DNA of 14,145 bases from JACTOJ01 sp032335695 (GCF_032335695.1 NZ_JACTOJ010000048.1:1-14145); one strand, 5' to 3'. Positions 1 through 6,790 are shown, numbered from the stretch's first letter. Made by a program: numbers and translations. The notes: generated by a model not told the origin, from the letters alone.

Positions 1-16
1 CAAATTGTTTTGCCAT
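1..16 (-). CDS. Start of an unidentified gene leaving the window
   Basis: Only the first five codons are present on the minus strand (Met-Ala-Lys-Gln-Phe), so no product can be named. The call rests on a full AAGGAGG ribosome binding site at 25-31 followed by 8 bases and an ATG at 16-14. This spacing is standard for this genome and is seen at other genes in the window. The product is unknown and most of the gene lies outside the window. Confidence 0.5.
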
Positions 17-91
17 AATGAGATCCTCCTTCATCTGATACATTTATTGTACCACCTTTTAATCTATAGGATTTTCTCATTTTGACTTGTA

Positions 92-376
92 CTATTTATA
101 TTCTAGCTCCAAGTATTTTAAGTCAATATTGAATGTATCACAAATATCTTTTATTATATTTGGCTTAGGGTATATTTCATTTAATTCCCATTGTTGTACA
201 GAAGACCAATAATGGGCAATGGCTTTACCAAATTCTATTCTATCAAGGTTACTAGATTTTCTTACCTTAATTATTTTATCTGCCAATGTTTTTTCCGGCA
301 GATAATCATATATCTTTTTATATAGATTAAATTTAATTGGTGAAAAAGTCGCAGTGGAGTGTAATTGGCTAGTCAA
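92..376 (-). pseudogene. C-terminal fragment of an XRE-type helix-turn-helix protein
   Basis: The open frame codes for about 94 residues. From about residue 29 onward it reads as a Cro/CI-type HTH domain: a conserved LPEKTLADKI stretch, the 'SSVQQWE' recognition region, and a downstream 'PKPNIIKDICDTFNIDLKYL' pattern that packs the last helices. The N-terminal 28 residues have no domain of their own. The only available start is a TTG at 376-374 with no ribosome binding site, so the frame looks like the 3' end of a longer gene whose 5' part is lost. The adjacent DNA on the 5' side (about 380-610) carries another broken gene in the opposite direction, which supports truncation. The domain would bind DNA. 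The target is unknown, and a functional short protein cannot be excluded. Confidence 0.5.
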
Positions 377-404
377 TAAGGTACATTTGAAAAGGTGGGA
401 GTGA

Positions 405-613
405 CTCTAAAACCAGGTGATAGAAGGTAGATGTTTTAGAGGTACAAAGAAAGATGAAGGAAAAAGGGTATTATCAAGGAAAATTAGATGGTATTTATGG
501 AGAGGGAATGAAAACAGTATGTAATAAAATTTAGGAAAGATAATAACCTTAAAGAATACCACAATATTAATAATGAATGCCATGAAAAGCTGGAGGTTAC
601 TGTGATAGATTAA
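405..613 (+). pseudogene. Decayed peptidoglycan-binding domain (PG_binding_1-like)
   Basis: Read across frames, this stretch gives the pieces of a classic peptidoglycan-binding repeat: 'KPGDRR', then a segment with KEKGYYQGKLDGIYGEG and MKTV, then 'IKFRKDNNLKEY'. Two stop codons (TAG near 431 and near 440) and at least two frame changes separate the pieces. The last frame ends in TAA at 611-613. In clostridia this domain usually sits in cell-wall hydrolases or spore-cortex enzymes, where it anchors the protein to murein. Here only the binding repeat is recognisable. No start codon or catalytic domain is present upstream. This is a dead remnant. Confidence 0.6.
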
Positions 614-626
614 ATTTATTTAATCC

Positions 627-804
627 TTATCCAATTATTGTATCATCAGCTGCAGCAGTGTTATTATTATTGTTGTCTTTTTGTGTAGAATTAGAATTTC
701 CAGATTCTGCAATACAGTTAAGTACTCTCGGTGAGGGCAAGTGTTAGTAATAAACAACCTATACCCACAATGAAATTTCCAAGAACGTTTAGTTCTAAAT
801 TATT
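627..804 (-). pseudogene. Remnant of a small clostridial membrane protein
   Basis: On the minus strand one frame (about 804-719) reads as a hydrophobic helix, LNVLGNFIVGIGCLLLTLAL, followed by 'TEST' and a stop. The neighbouring frame (about 720-627) continues with a low-complexity tail rich in Ser, Asn, Thr and Asp, including a run of five Asn, and ends in TAA. The join looks like a single frameshift near 720. I recall short Clostridium proteins with a 'LNVLGNFI..G' helix plus an Asn-rich tail, but I cannot name the family with certainty. The part upstream of 804 is not readable. The long plus-strand open frame over the same bases has no ribosome binding site and is regarded as a shadow. Confidence 0.4.
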
Positions 805-1125
805 ACTACCATATCTAATTCAAGCAATTTACATACCGGTGTCTCAACATACCATTATAAATCATCATATTATAAACTCATTTTGGTTTAAGTCGTTATT
901 CTTATACACAAATCCAGTTAGTTATATTTTTTCTTTTATATTTATCTGACTTACCTAGAATTTCATAAATTGAAAATACAAATTTTTTTTGATTTACCTT
1001 CATAATATTATTTTTAATAATAGAAGAATTGTAATTAGTAATGTAAATAAAAATAATTATTTTTTCATTAATTTAATTTTAATTTTTCAAGTTATACTAT
1101 ATAAAAATAAAGGAGTTGATTTATT

Positions 1126-1497
1126 ATGGAAGAAAGATTTGAAAAGTGTAATAAGTGTGAATATAGAGAAATTGTAGAGGATCTACATATTCTTATGTTA
1201 GGAATGAGTGATGCAAATAATCTTATATTTCAAGATTATTGCGAAGAGCAGTATGAAGATATAAAAAATATGCTAGAAAGGTACATGTTGTTAGTAGAAC
1301 CTTATTTAAAAGATAATGTAGATAAGTGTCATGATGAATGCAAAATTTGTAAAAATAAAGAAAGAGTAGAAAAATCCAAAGAATATATTGATAAGATGAT
1401 TAAGGTAATTAATTCAGATAGATATTATTATGTAGAAAAACTACAAAGAATTTATTTTTTGCAAGATGATTACTTTGAAGATTGTAGTAGCCTTTAG
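1126..1497 (+). CDS. Hypothetical helical protein with CxxC motifs
   Basis: This is an intact 123-residue gene with ATG at 1126 preceded by AAAGGAG and a 10-base spacer. I do not recognise the family. The protein is acidic and mostly helical, with no signal peptide or membrane segment. It has seven cysteines: 8 and 11 (CNKC), 39, 68, 72 and 75 (CKIC), and 120. The paired CxxC motifs suggest a bound metal, probably zinc, holding the N-terminal and central parts together. This is inference from spacing only. The gene stands alone between a decayed region and a long hairpin terminator at 1522-1581, so it is probably monocistronic. A possible -10 (TATACT, near 1094) lies upstream, but I see no clear -35. 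It is the only clearly intact gene in the first 2.4 kb. Confidence 0.75.
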   Translation: MEERFEKCNKCEYREIVEDLHILMLGMSDANNLIFQDYCEEQYEDIKNMLERYMLLVEPYLKDNVDKCHDECKICKNKERVEKSKEYIDKMIKVINSDRYYYVEKLQRIYFLQDDYFEDCSSL

Positions 1498-1521
1498 AAA
1501 TTTCATTGAAGTAATAAAAAA

Positions 1522-1581
1522 ATAAGAAAAAGGTGGTATTGAACTTACTTTATTAGTAATTTAATACTATCTTTTTCTTAT
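1522..1581 (+). terminator. Long hairpin terminator after the CxxC gene
   Basis: Arms 1522-1540 and 1563-1581 pair over 19 positions, with two G-T wobbles, around a 22-base loop. The outer part is A-rich on one side and T-rich on the other (CTTTTTCTTAT), so it can end transcription in either direction. It starts 25 bases after the stop codon of the preceding gene. Confidence 0.65.
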
Positions 1582-1670
1582 AAGTAATTTACAATAAGTA
1601 GTGTAAAATGAACGTATAGCATGTAGATTTAGTATAATTAAATTAGAATACAAAATAAGGAGATGCCTAC

Positions 1671-1796
1671 TATGCTCTAAAATTAAGTAAAGAAAACTTA
1701 TCATAATCAAAGGATTGTATTTGATATTTAAAGAAACATGAGGAAAAAGGCAAACTTATTGTTGAAGATTTAGTAATGGTTAAATTTTACATGTGA
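1671..1796 (+). pseudogene. Possible decayed small ORF, unknown
   Basis: An AAGGAG site at 1657-1662 precedes an ATG at 1672 that is followed at once by CTC TAA. One frame earlier (from 1671) the sequence reads as plausible clostridial protein: LKLSKENLS, then KKHEEKGKLIVEDLVMVKFYM. It is broken by one TAA and one TGA and ends in TGA at 1794-1796. This suggests a short gene that lost its frame near the start and later gained stops. The family is unknown. It lies just upstream of the broken nucleotidyltransferase and could have been its partner gene, but nothing in the sequence proves that. Confidence 0.25.
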
Positions 1797-1909
1797 ATTG
1801 AATATACAAAAATGATTTGTAATAAATTAGTATAGATTTTCTGATTCGTTATTTCAAATAAATTACTGACAGACAAAGAAGAGAATAATTATAAAAATGG
1901 AGGCGATTT

Positions 1910-2248
1910 ATGAGTTGCATTATAAAGACTTGCATAGGGAATTGTGAATTATCTAGGTTACTTAATGAAGTTAAGAAAGATATTATTTTACTATTGAGAG
2001 ATAGTGTTAAACAATTAAAATTATATGGTTCTTTCGCAAGAGGTGACTATAGTAACTAGTCTGATATTGACATTTTTTTAGTATATGATGAAACTAGAAT
2101 AAAAAATATAGATGATTTAATATCTGAAATATCGGTAAAATATGGCATTATGATAAATATATATGATATGAGCATTAGTTATTATAATAAATACAAAAAT
2201 ATATCTCCTTTGATTAAAAATGTAGAAAGAGAAGGTGTGGAAATTTAA
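1910..2248 (+). pseudogene. Nucleotidyltransferase (MNT-like) with one nonsense codon
   Basis: ATG at 1910 follows GGAGG with a 6-base spacer. The frame is open to TAA at 2246-2248 except for a TAG at codon 50 (2057-2059). The product would be 112 residues, the usual size for a minimal nucleotidyltransferase of the MNT/pol-beta type. The signature is intact around the stop: GSFARGDYSN, stop, SDIDIFL, matching the G-S...S-D-x-D active-site pattern that binds the metal and nucleotide. A Gln (CAG) to TAG change fits the usual 'SNQSDID' form. Such proteins often pair with a HEPN protein as a toxin-antitoxin module, in which the MNT modifies and silences the HEPN RNase. The bases that follow (2249-2370) contain no readable HEPN gene, only ambiguous fragments. 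It is best read as a recently inactivated gene. Confidence 0.75.
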
Positions 2249-2375
2249 ATTTAACAATATAATTTTATAATGAGCATTAAAGAAGTGGATTATGATTAGA
2301 TAAAGCAAAATTATTAAAGACTATTTAGGTAAAGAAGATATTCAGTGAAAATTTTGATAAGTTATTTGTAAAAAG

Positions 2376-2420
2376 AAGAAGTATTGAAAAATGATTTGTT
2401 GTTATTTTTCAATACTTCTT
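2376..2420. terminator. Bidirectional terminator hairpin
   Basis: Arms 2376-2392 and 2404-2420 form a perfect 17-bp stem with an 11-base loop. The hairpin lies between the convergent nucleotidyltransferase remnant (plus) and the small XRE gene (minus), whose stop codon overlaps the right arm. The A/T-rich arms provide a U-rich 3' side for either transcript. Confidence 0.7.
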
Positions 2421-2647
2421 TAAGTTATTTTTTCATATAGGTCACTAACAGATATAGAAAGTGCATTACAGATACTCAAAATTTCATAATCATATAATAT
2501 TCTAGTTTGATTTTCGATTCTTGAAATCATTGTTCTATCAAATTTAAGTCCGTTAGTTGACAATCTGGCAGCTAAGAAATCTTGTGAAATACCTAGCTTA
2601 CGTCTATAAAATCGTATAGATGGGCCTAAAATATTTTTGATTTCTAT
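2420..2647 (-). CDS. Small XRE-family regulator with a non-standard start codon
   Basis: The frame encodes about 75 residues: an N-terminal 'KNILGPSIRFYRRKLGISQDFLAAR' type segment, then 'TMISRIENQTR' and a final 'LSISVSDLYEKI', typical of a short clostridial Cro/CI-type HTH protein. There is a perfect AAGGAGG (2654-2660). The in-frame codons after it are ATT, ATT, ATA, GAA; no ATG, GTG or TTG is available upstream or close by. I place the start at ATA 2647-2645 (6-base spacing). Relatives normally begin at that position with ATG, as I recall. Either a rare ATT/ATA start is used, giving low expression, or an ATG-to-ATA change has silenced the gene. It diverges from the GHKL ATPase at 2765 and is the obvious candidate to regulate it. 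Confidence 0.6.
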   Translation of the reverse strand: MEIKNILGPSIRFYRRKLGISQDFLAARLSTNGLKFDRTMISRIENQTRILYDYEILSICNALSISVSDLYEKIT

Positions 2648-2707
2648 AATAATCCTCCTTTCGCTATTTTTAATACTATGTATTAATTTTAGTAAATAGG
2701 AAACAAT

Positions 2708-2732
2708 AAAGTGTGCTCATTCAGCACACTTT
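2708..2732. promoter_or_regulatory. Perfect inverted repeat between divergent genes
   Basis: AAAGTGTGCT (2708-2717) and its exact complement (2723-2732) flank a 5-base loop. It lies in the 117-base region between the XRE gene and the ATPase gene, 32 bases before the ATPase ATG. Neither side carries a clear T-run, so an operator for the HTH protein or a leader hairpin is more likely than a terminator. The binding factor is inferred only from position. Confidence 0.45.
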
Positions 2733-2764
2733 GAAAGATTATAAAATTAATTTGGAGGTCATAT

Positions 2765-4423
2765 ATGAATGTTTTTATTCCAAAAGTAAAAGAGGTATCA
2801 ATATTTAAAGAAATTGCACATAATATTATTAATCCATTAGAAATAATAAGAGAGGCTATAAGTAATTCATTTGACGCAGAAGCACTAAATATATATATAG
2901 ATATTTGCAGAAATAATAATGGAGATTTTTTAATAATAATTAAAGATGATGGAAAAGGTATGGATATTGATGCAATTCATAAATTCTTTAATTTAGGAGA
3001 TTCAAATAAGAATAACTTAGGAATAGGTGAAAAGGGGTTGGGAACAAAAACATATTATAAGAGTGATTTAATATCAGTGGTTACTAAGATAAAGAACAAA
3101 AAGGTTTATAAAGCAGAAATGGCAAATCCATGGCAAAAGCTAAATGAGGGTATAATACCTCAATACACTATTGAGGTATTTAATGAAAAATTTGAATTTA
3201 AAAGTGGAACTATGGTCATAATGAAAAATTATAAGATAGATAATCCAGAAAAGTATTTTAATTGTGAAACAATTAAAGATTATATTCAATGGTTTACAGC
3301 AGCAGGAAGTTTTAAAAATATATTTGCTAGTATCCCAAGTCTTTATAAAAATATTAAAAATATGCAAATAGCTCCCAAAGTATTTATAAATGATGGTATC
3401 TTAAATCAAAATGAAGAAATAATAGGAGTACATATATTTGCACAACCACAAGAATTACCTGATGAAGATATAAATGAAAAAATATATAGAAGAACAGTAA
3501 ATTATTGCAGGCATTTTGGACCATTTCATCTAGAAACTAATATAAATGGAGAATTTGTATCGGTTCAAGTATATGGCGAAGTGGCAGGCATAAATCGTAG
3601 AAAAGAAATTTCTAGATTAAAAAAAGGCGAAACATATAAAGGAAGATTTGGATTGTACTTAGCAAAGGACTTTATTCCATTTTTAAGAAGAGTTGATTTG
3701 TTGAATGATGAACAATACTACCATTACCATATTTTGGTCAATTCTCAATCTTTTGAATTAACTGCAGACAGAAATAATTTATCTAATGAAAATGATCCAA
3801 AAGTTAAATGGGTGTTGGAGAAGACAAAGGAAATTATAAATACTAAAATAAAACCTATAGCACAAGAATACTATTTTAATTTAAGAAAGAAAGAGGAAGA
3901 AGAATATGCAGCAAGACGTAAATTTGAATCAATAAATAAAAATTTAAATAACCTTGAAAAACTTGATGATATTTTAATAGATTGTATTCCCATTAAAAAA
4001 AAGCCATATTCTGAATATGAAGTGGCTATGTGGTTTGTTGCATTGCTTTCTAATGATAAAACTAAAGAATTTATTGGAGCTATATCAAAAGTAGTTACAT
4101 ATTCCAGAATTGCAGCAACAGATATGATTTGTTTAGATAAAAAAAATAATAATGTTCTGGTAGAAATAGAGTATAAATTAAGTAATTTATTTAAACATAA
4201 GCATCCATTAAATACATATCATTATGTAGTATGTTGGGATGTGGATGTTGACTATAATAAAATAATAGAATTTAATCATAAGAATATTATTTTAATGACC
4301 AAAGGAGAAAAAAGTATAATTTTGTGTGATAATAATAAATCAATTGAAATCATTAACATAAAAAGTGTTATAAATAAGATATTAACTAGAGATTTAGAAA
4401 AAGTTAAAAATGTTTCAATATAA
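2765..4423 (+). CDS. GHKL (MutL/Hsp90-type) ATPase with PD-(D/E)XK-like C-terminus
   Basis: The protein has 552 residues, with ATG at 2765 after TTTGGAGG. The N-terminal Bergerat fold is clear: motif I E30-x3-N34-x2-D37-A38, motif II D61-D-G-K-G65, the lid GIGEKGLGTK at 86-95, and an SGT at 147-149. These bind ATP and Mg. A middle region (about 200-350), rich in beta structure, resembles the transducer part of MutL/Hsp90-type proteins. Charged helices (about 350-400) follow. The C-terminal part (about 415-540) has D453, then VEIEYK with E469 and K471, and 'HYVVCWDV' at 486-493. That arrangement fits a PD-(D/E)XK nuclease-like fold, although I cannot confirm it without structure prediction. 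The gene has no obvious partner apart from the divergent XRE gene and the following coiled-coil gene. A phage-defence or DNA-processing role is inference. It is not MutL itself: the endonuclease motifs differ and MutS is absent. Confidence 0.8.
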   Translation: MNVFIPKVKEVSIFKEIAHNIINPLEIIREAISNSFDAEALNIYIDICRNNNGDFLIIIKDDGKGMDIDAIHKFFNLGDSNKNNLGIGEKGLGTKTYYKSDLISVVTKIKNKKVYKAEMANPWQKLNEGIIPQYTIEVFNEKFEFKSGTMVIMKNYKIDNPEKYFNCETIKDYIQWFTAAGSFKNIFASIPSLYKNIKNMQIAPKVFINDGILNQNEEIIGVHIFAQPQELPDEDINEKIYRRTVNYCRHFGPFHLETNINGEFVSVQVYGEVAGINRRKEISRLKKGETYKGRFGLYLAKDFIPFLRRVDLLNDEQYYHYHILVNSQSFELTADRNNLSNENDPKVKWVLEKTKEIINTKIKPIAQEYYFNLRKKEEEEYAARRKFESINKNLNNLEKLDDILIDCIPIKKKPYSEYEVAMWFVALLSNDKTKEFIGAISKVVTYSRIAATDMICLDKKNNNVLVEIEYKLSNLFKHKHPLNTYHYVVCWDVDVDYNKIIEFNHKNIILMTKGEKSIILCDNNKSIEIINIKSVINKILTRDLEKVKNVSI

Positions 4424-4554
4424 AGTACTTCAGATCTAGATATTTATAATTAATGCTACATGAAGTAGTTTTGTGATAAATTATTAAAAGGGGCAGAGCA
4501 TTTATTACTATCGTATATGCTTTTGTTTGTGGCATACAAGGGAGTGATTGGAAT

Positions 4555-4932
4555 ATGGCTGATAACAACGAATTATTAAATTTAATATGTAAAGTGTGTT
4601 CAAATATGCAAGAAGGTTTTTCAAAAGTATATGAAGGAATGGATAAGTTAGAAAAACAAATCATTAAAAATATTGAACTTATTGAAAATATAGATGAAAA
4701 GGTCAAATTACTTGTAGATGGGCATGTAATATTTAAAGATCATGAGGGATATTATAATAAGCATGAAAATAGAACTGTTTATGATAAGTTGAATTTAATT
4801 ATGGGCTCTCTAAAACAGACTTCTATGGATGTTAGTAATCTTATTGAAATTGTTGAAGTTCTCAAAAAAGATGCTGGTGAGAACAGACTAGATATCAAGC
4901 TATTAAAAAAACGTCAATTTAGGAATGATTAA
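4555..4932 (+). CDS. Hypothetical coiled-coil protein
   Basis: The product is 125 residues, ATG at 4555 after AAGGGAG with a 10-base spacer. I do not recognise a named family. Residues about 12-55 form a heptad-rich helix (QEGFSKVYEGMDKLEKQI and onward). A short non-helical stretch near 55-72 (DGHVIFKDHEGYYNKHE) follows, then a second coiled coil from about 77 to 118. There is no signal peptide or membrane segment. It lies 131 bases after the ATPase gene on the same strand and ends in front of a strong terminator (5000-5025), so the two could share a transcript. The intervening bases contain only weak hairpins. Helical proteins of this size are common in clostridial accessory regions. Nothing shows its job. 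Confidence 0.7.
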   Translation: MADNNELLNLICKVCSNMQEGFSKVYEGMDKLEKQIIKNIELIENIDEKVKLLVDGHVIFKDHEGYYNKHENRTVYDKLNLIMGSLKQTSMDVSNLIEIVEVLKKDAGENRLDIKLLKKRQFRND

Positions 4933-4999
4933 AGTATTCTACAAAATTAATAACCAGAAATATTATCAAGTTTAAGATATAAATAAAGACGACAGATGG

Positions 5000-5025
5000 A
5001 ACTCCCTAATTCAAGGGAGTTTTTT
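5000..5025 (+). terminator. Rho-independent terminator
   Basis: AACTCCCT (5000-5007) and AGGGAGTT (5014-5021) form a perfect 8-bp stem with a 6-base loop, followed by a run of T. It lies 68 bases after the coiled-coil gene. An open frame that begins at 4996 runs straight through this hairpin and has no ribosome binding site, so that frame is not annotated as a gene. Confidence 0.85.
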
Positions 5026-5390
5026 ATTGTATTTAAGAATATCACAAGTTTGACTTGTGGTTTGGGAATGTTTTTATATATAAGTAGAAAAAATAAACTA
5101 GATTTTCCGACCCAAACTATAAAGTATAGGGATGTGTGTCTGTTAATGGATATTGATAGTTCAGTACATAGTAAGTGGAATTGTAAAAATCACATAGTTT
5201 TGCACCAAAACTTAGGCGATAAATTATATATGGACAGATAAAAACTGATATAAGTAAAAAGTAATTGAATATGTACCTATTGAAAAATATAATACCTATT
5301 ACAAATTAAGTATGGATTTCAATATTTAGCTTTAATTTCGTCTTTATATTTCATGTAAAGCAAGAAATGAAATATAATATATTATAATGA
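5026..5390. other. Gene-free stretch, 365 bases
   Basis: I see no convincing gene on either strand. The stretch has no ribosome binding site in front of an open frame and no protein motif. The only local structure is a 7-bp perfect inverted repeat with a 3-base loop (CACAAGT at 5043-5049, ACTTGTG at 5053-5059). The right half borders the truncated control gene and may be what remains after deletion of that gene's 5' half, but no sequence similarity to the missing part is visible. Confidence 0.5.
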
Positions 5391-5693
5391 TCTAAAATAG
5401 AAGAAAATCTTCAGGATTTAACTTATAGTAATTGCATTATAAGAATCTTAGACAAGTCTTTTGACATTTTAAAGAAGTATCCGGAAGTTGGAGAGTTGTA
5501 TTATAGCATATTAAGATATTCATATTTAGCAAAAGAGAAGTATAAAGAAAATTACATACTTGAACATTTAGCTATATCCAGATCTACCTATTTTAGAATG
5601 AAGAAAGAGGCTATAAATTTATTAAGCACAATTATATGGGGATATGAAATACCAAAAGTAATTAATATGTTTGAGGATAATAAACAGATTTAA
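5391..5693 (+). pseudogene. 5'-truncated copy of the HTH control gene at 6908
   Basis: The frame opens after a TGA at 5388-5390 and ends in TAA at 5691-5693. Its roughly 100 residues align with the C-terminal half of the intact protein encoded at 6908-7462. Shared features include 'KYPE.GE.YYSI', 'ILE.L..SR.TY.R.K..AINLL.TI.WGY' and 'P..I'. The first roughly 90 residues of the intact protein have no counterpart. No ATG is present; a TTG at 5496 lies inside the conserved part and lacks a usable ribosome binding site. This is therefore a broken paralogue, probably left by an earlier related element or by duplication and deletion at the edge of the present one. The SR-x-TY-x-R segment is the likely HTH recognition region. 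Confidence 0.7.
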
Positions 5694-5760
5694 TATATAA
5701 ATAATATGAAGAGGATAAAAGAGGCACAACTTTACTATGATGAAGTATAATGGTGAAATT

Positions 5761-5799
5761 TGGCGGAGATTTATTTATCTTTTCAAAAAATCTCCACCA
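5761..5799 (-). terminator. Possible terminator overlapping the end of the ImmA-like gene
   Basis: Arms 5761-5772 and 5788-5799 pair over 12 positions, with one wobble on the minus strand, around a 15-base loop. The hairpin overlaps the last codons and stop of the ImmA-like gene. The following minus-strand bases contain only a short T-run, so termination strength is uncertain. Confidence 0.4.
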
Positions 5800-6281
5800 G
5801 AAATACAAAATTGGCCTATGTCAAATCCTTTAGATTTAAGTATCTGTCCTTTAAAATCCACAAGCTCAATTGGCATTTTTAATTCAGCAGCAACATTGGC
5901 ATAGGTACAGTCTTCTTTAAATAAAGCCATAATTGTTTTATCAGGAATTAATAGTTCAGCAGCAAAAATGTTAGCTTCTCTTTCAGGTTTTGATTTCATA
6001 TCAAATAATGAAAATTCTCTTATAGGATCATTCGTTGCAAAGCTTTGATGAAATCTATCGTGACCCAATTCATGAGCGCAGATTATTGGGAAAAGTTCTT
6101 CTTTTATATTTTTATTTATGACTATGTAGCGAAACTTAGATTGATAAAAGTAGTACCCTTTAAGATTGCCAAGTTCATGATAGCAGACATTTATTTTCAT
6201 CATTTCAGCAATTTCAAAAGGATCACGTGTCTTATATTTTTTAACAAGTCTGTTTACTTCTTTTAAGATAAATTTAGTCAT
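5775..6281 (-). CDS. immA: ImmA/IrrE-family metallo-endopeptidase
   Basis: The protein has 168 residues. I choose ATG 6281-6279 because AAAGGAG lies 9 bases before it. An in-frame TTG six bases upstream would be only 3 bases from the same site. The zinc signature is H70-E71-L-G-H74 within 'CAHELGHDRFH'. The third ligand is probably E102 in 'EREANIFAAELL', the usual ImmA pattern. Members of this family act in the cytosol and cleave a partner XRE repressor, as shown for ImmA/ImmR of ICEBs1 in Bacillus. Here the gene starts 14 bases after the stop of an XRE repressor gene on the same strand, with its ribosome binding site touching that stop, so the two are translationally close. The expected job is to relieve repression of the rightward promoter after DNA damage or another signal. 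Confidence 0.85.
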   Translation of the reverse strand: MTKFILKEVNRLVKKYKTRDPFEIAEMMKINVCYHELGNLKGYYFYQSKFRYIVINKNIKEELFPIICAHELGHDRFHQSFATNDPIREFSLFDMKSKPEREANIFAAELLIPDKTIMALFKEDCTYANVAAELKMPIELVDFKGQILKSKGFDIGQFCISGGDFLKR

Positions 6282-6295
6282 AAGCAATTGCTCCT

Positions 6296-6742
6296 TTAAG
6301 GTGTTTTATGGCTGTCTTTATCCTCAGTAGTCTTCCTGCCATATTTTTTCCTTGCCTTATGTTTAGCATCAAAGTATATTTCTGTAATAGATTTAAAAAA
6401 TGCATCTTTATCATCTTCAGATAACTCTCCGCCAGCAAAAATGGCAGAAGTTCTATCTAAAATCATTTCAGCTTCTTTTTTTCCTTTATAACCAAACTCA
6501 GTTTTTGCACTTGAAATAAAATCTTCATTCCTCGAGGCATCATCATTATCAGAAATTAAATAATCTACAGATACATTAAATATCTCAGCAAGTCCAGTAA
6601 TAATCTTTTGACCTTTAGGAAATCTAGTATTATTTTCGTAATTACATATTGATTTTTGAGTTATATTTAATTGCCTTGCCAAATCTTCTTGAGATAAGCC
6701 TGCCTCTTTACGAAGCTGCTTTAATTTGTCACCGAAATTCAT
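6296..6742 (-). CDS. immR: ImmR-like XRE-family repressor
   Basis: The protein has 148 residues. The start is ATG 6742-6740, after TTGGAGGTCAT. A longer frame to 6802 would run through the promoter and operator region and has no ribosome binding site. Residues about 3-66 are a Cro/CI-type HTH domain ('GDKLKQLRKEAGLSQEDLARQLNI' type, 'SICNYENNTRFP', 'VDYLI'). The C-terminal half is acidic then basic and probably serves for oligomer formation and cleavage by ImmA. It is divergent from the gene at 6908. The region between holds two perfect dyads and one weaker one with the AGAAC-N4-GTTCT plan. One lies between the -35 and -10 of its own likely promoter and one at the start of the rightward promoter, so it probably represses both. 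The symbol follows the ICEBs1 pair and is by analogy. Confidence 0.8.
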   Translation of the reverse strand: MNFGDKLKQLRKEAGLSQEDLARQLNITQKSICNYENNTRFPKGQKIITGLAEIFNVSVDYLISDNDDASRNEDFISSAKTEFGYKGKKEAEMILDRTSAIFAGGELSEDDKDAFFKSITEIYFDAKHKARKKYGRKTTEDKDSHKTP

Positions 6743-6761
6743 TTCTATGACCTCCAATATT

Positions 6762-6790
6762 ATTATAATACAAGAACATTTGTTCTGAAA
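6762..6790 (-). promoter_or_regulatory. Probable leftward promoter of the repressor gene
   Basis: On the minus strand a perfect TATAAT (6767-6762) is preceded, 17 bases upstream, by a weak -35 (TTTCAG, 6790-6785). The spacer and -35 edge are occupied by the dyad at 6773-6786, as expected for autoregulation. The weak -35 lowers confidence. Confidence 0.5.
6773..6786. promoter_or_regulatory. Operator dyad 1 (AGAACATTTGTTCT)
   Basis: A perfect 5-bp dyad with a 4-base centre. It overlaps the spacer of the repressor promoter and lies 9 bases before the -35 of the rightward promoter. The GAAC-N4-GTTC core also equals the Gram-positive LexA box, so either the ImmR-like repressor or LexA could bind it. 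Confidence 0.7.

Noticed and set aside
731..1177. Two plus-strand open frames (731-949 and 989-1177)
   Set aside because: No ribosome binding sites and biased hydrophobic or Asn/Ile composition from AT-rich DNA. The first is antisense to the decayed membrane protein and the second overlaps the leader and start of the gene at 1126.
2117..2308. Minus-strand frame of 63 codons
   Set aside because: It is a shadow of the nucleotidyltransferase remnant, rich in Ile, Phe and Tyr, with no start signals.
2249..2375. HEPN toxin remnant after the nucleotidyltransferase
   Set aside because: Only short ambiguous peptide matches in changing frames; not enough to call a gene.
4404..4706. Minus-strand frame of 100 codons
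   Set aside because: It is antisense to the spacer and start of the coiled-coil gene, which has a proper ribosome binding site.
4996..5241. 81-codon open frame on the plus strand
   Set aside because: It begins inside a perfect terminator hairpin, has no ribosome binding site and shows no domain.
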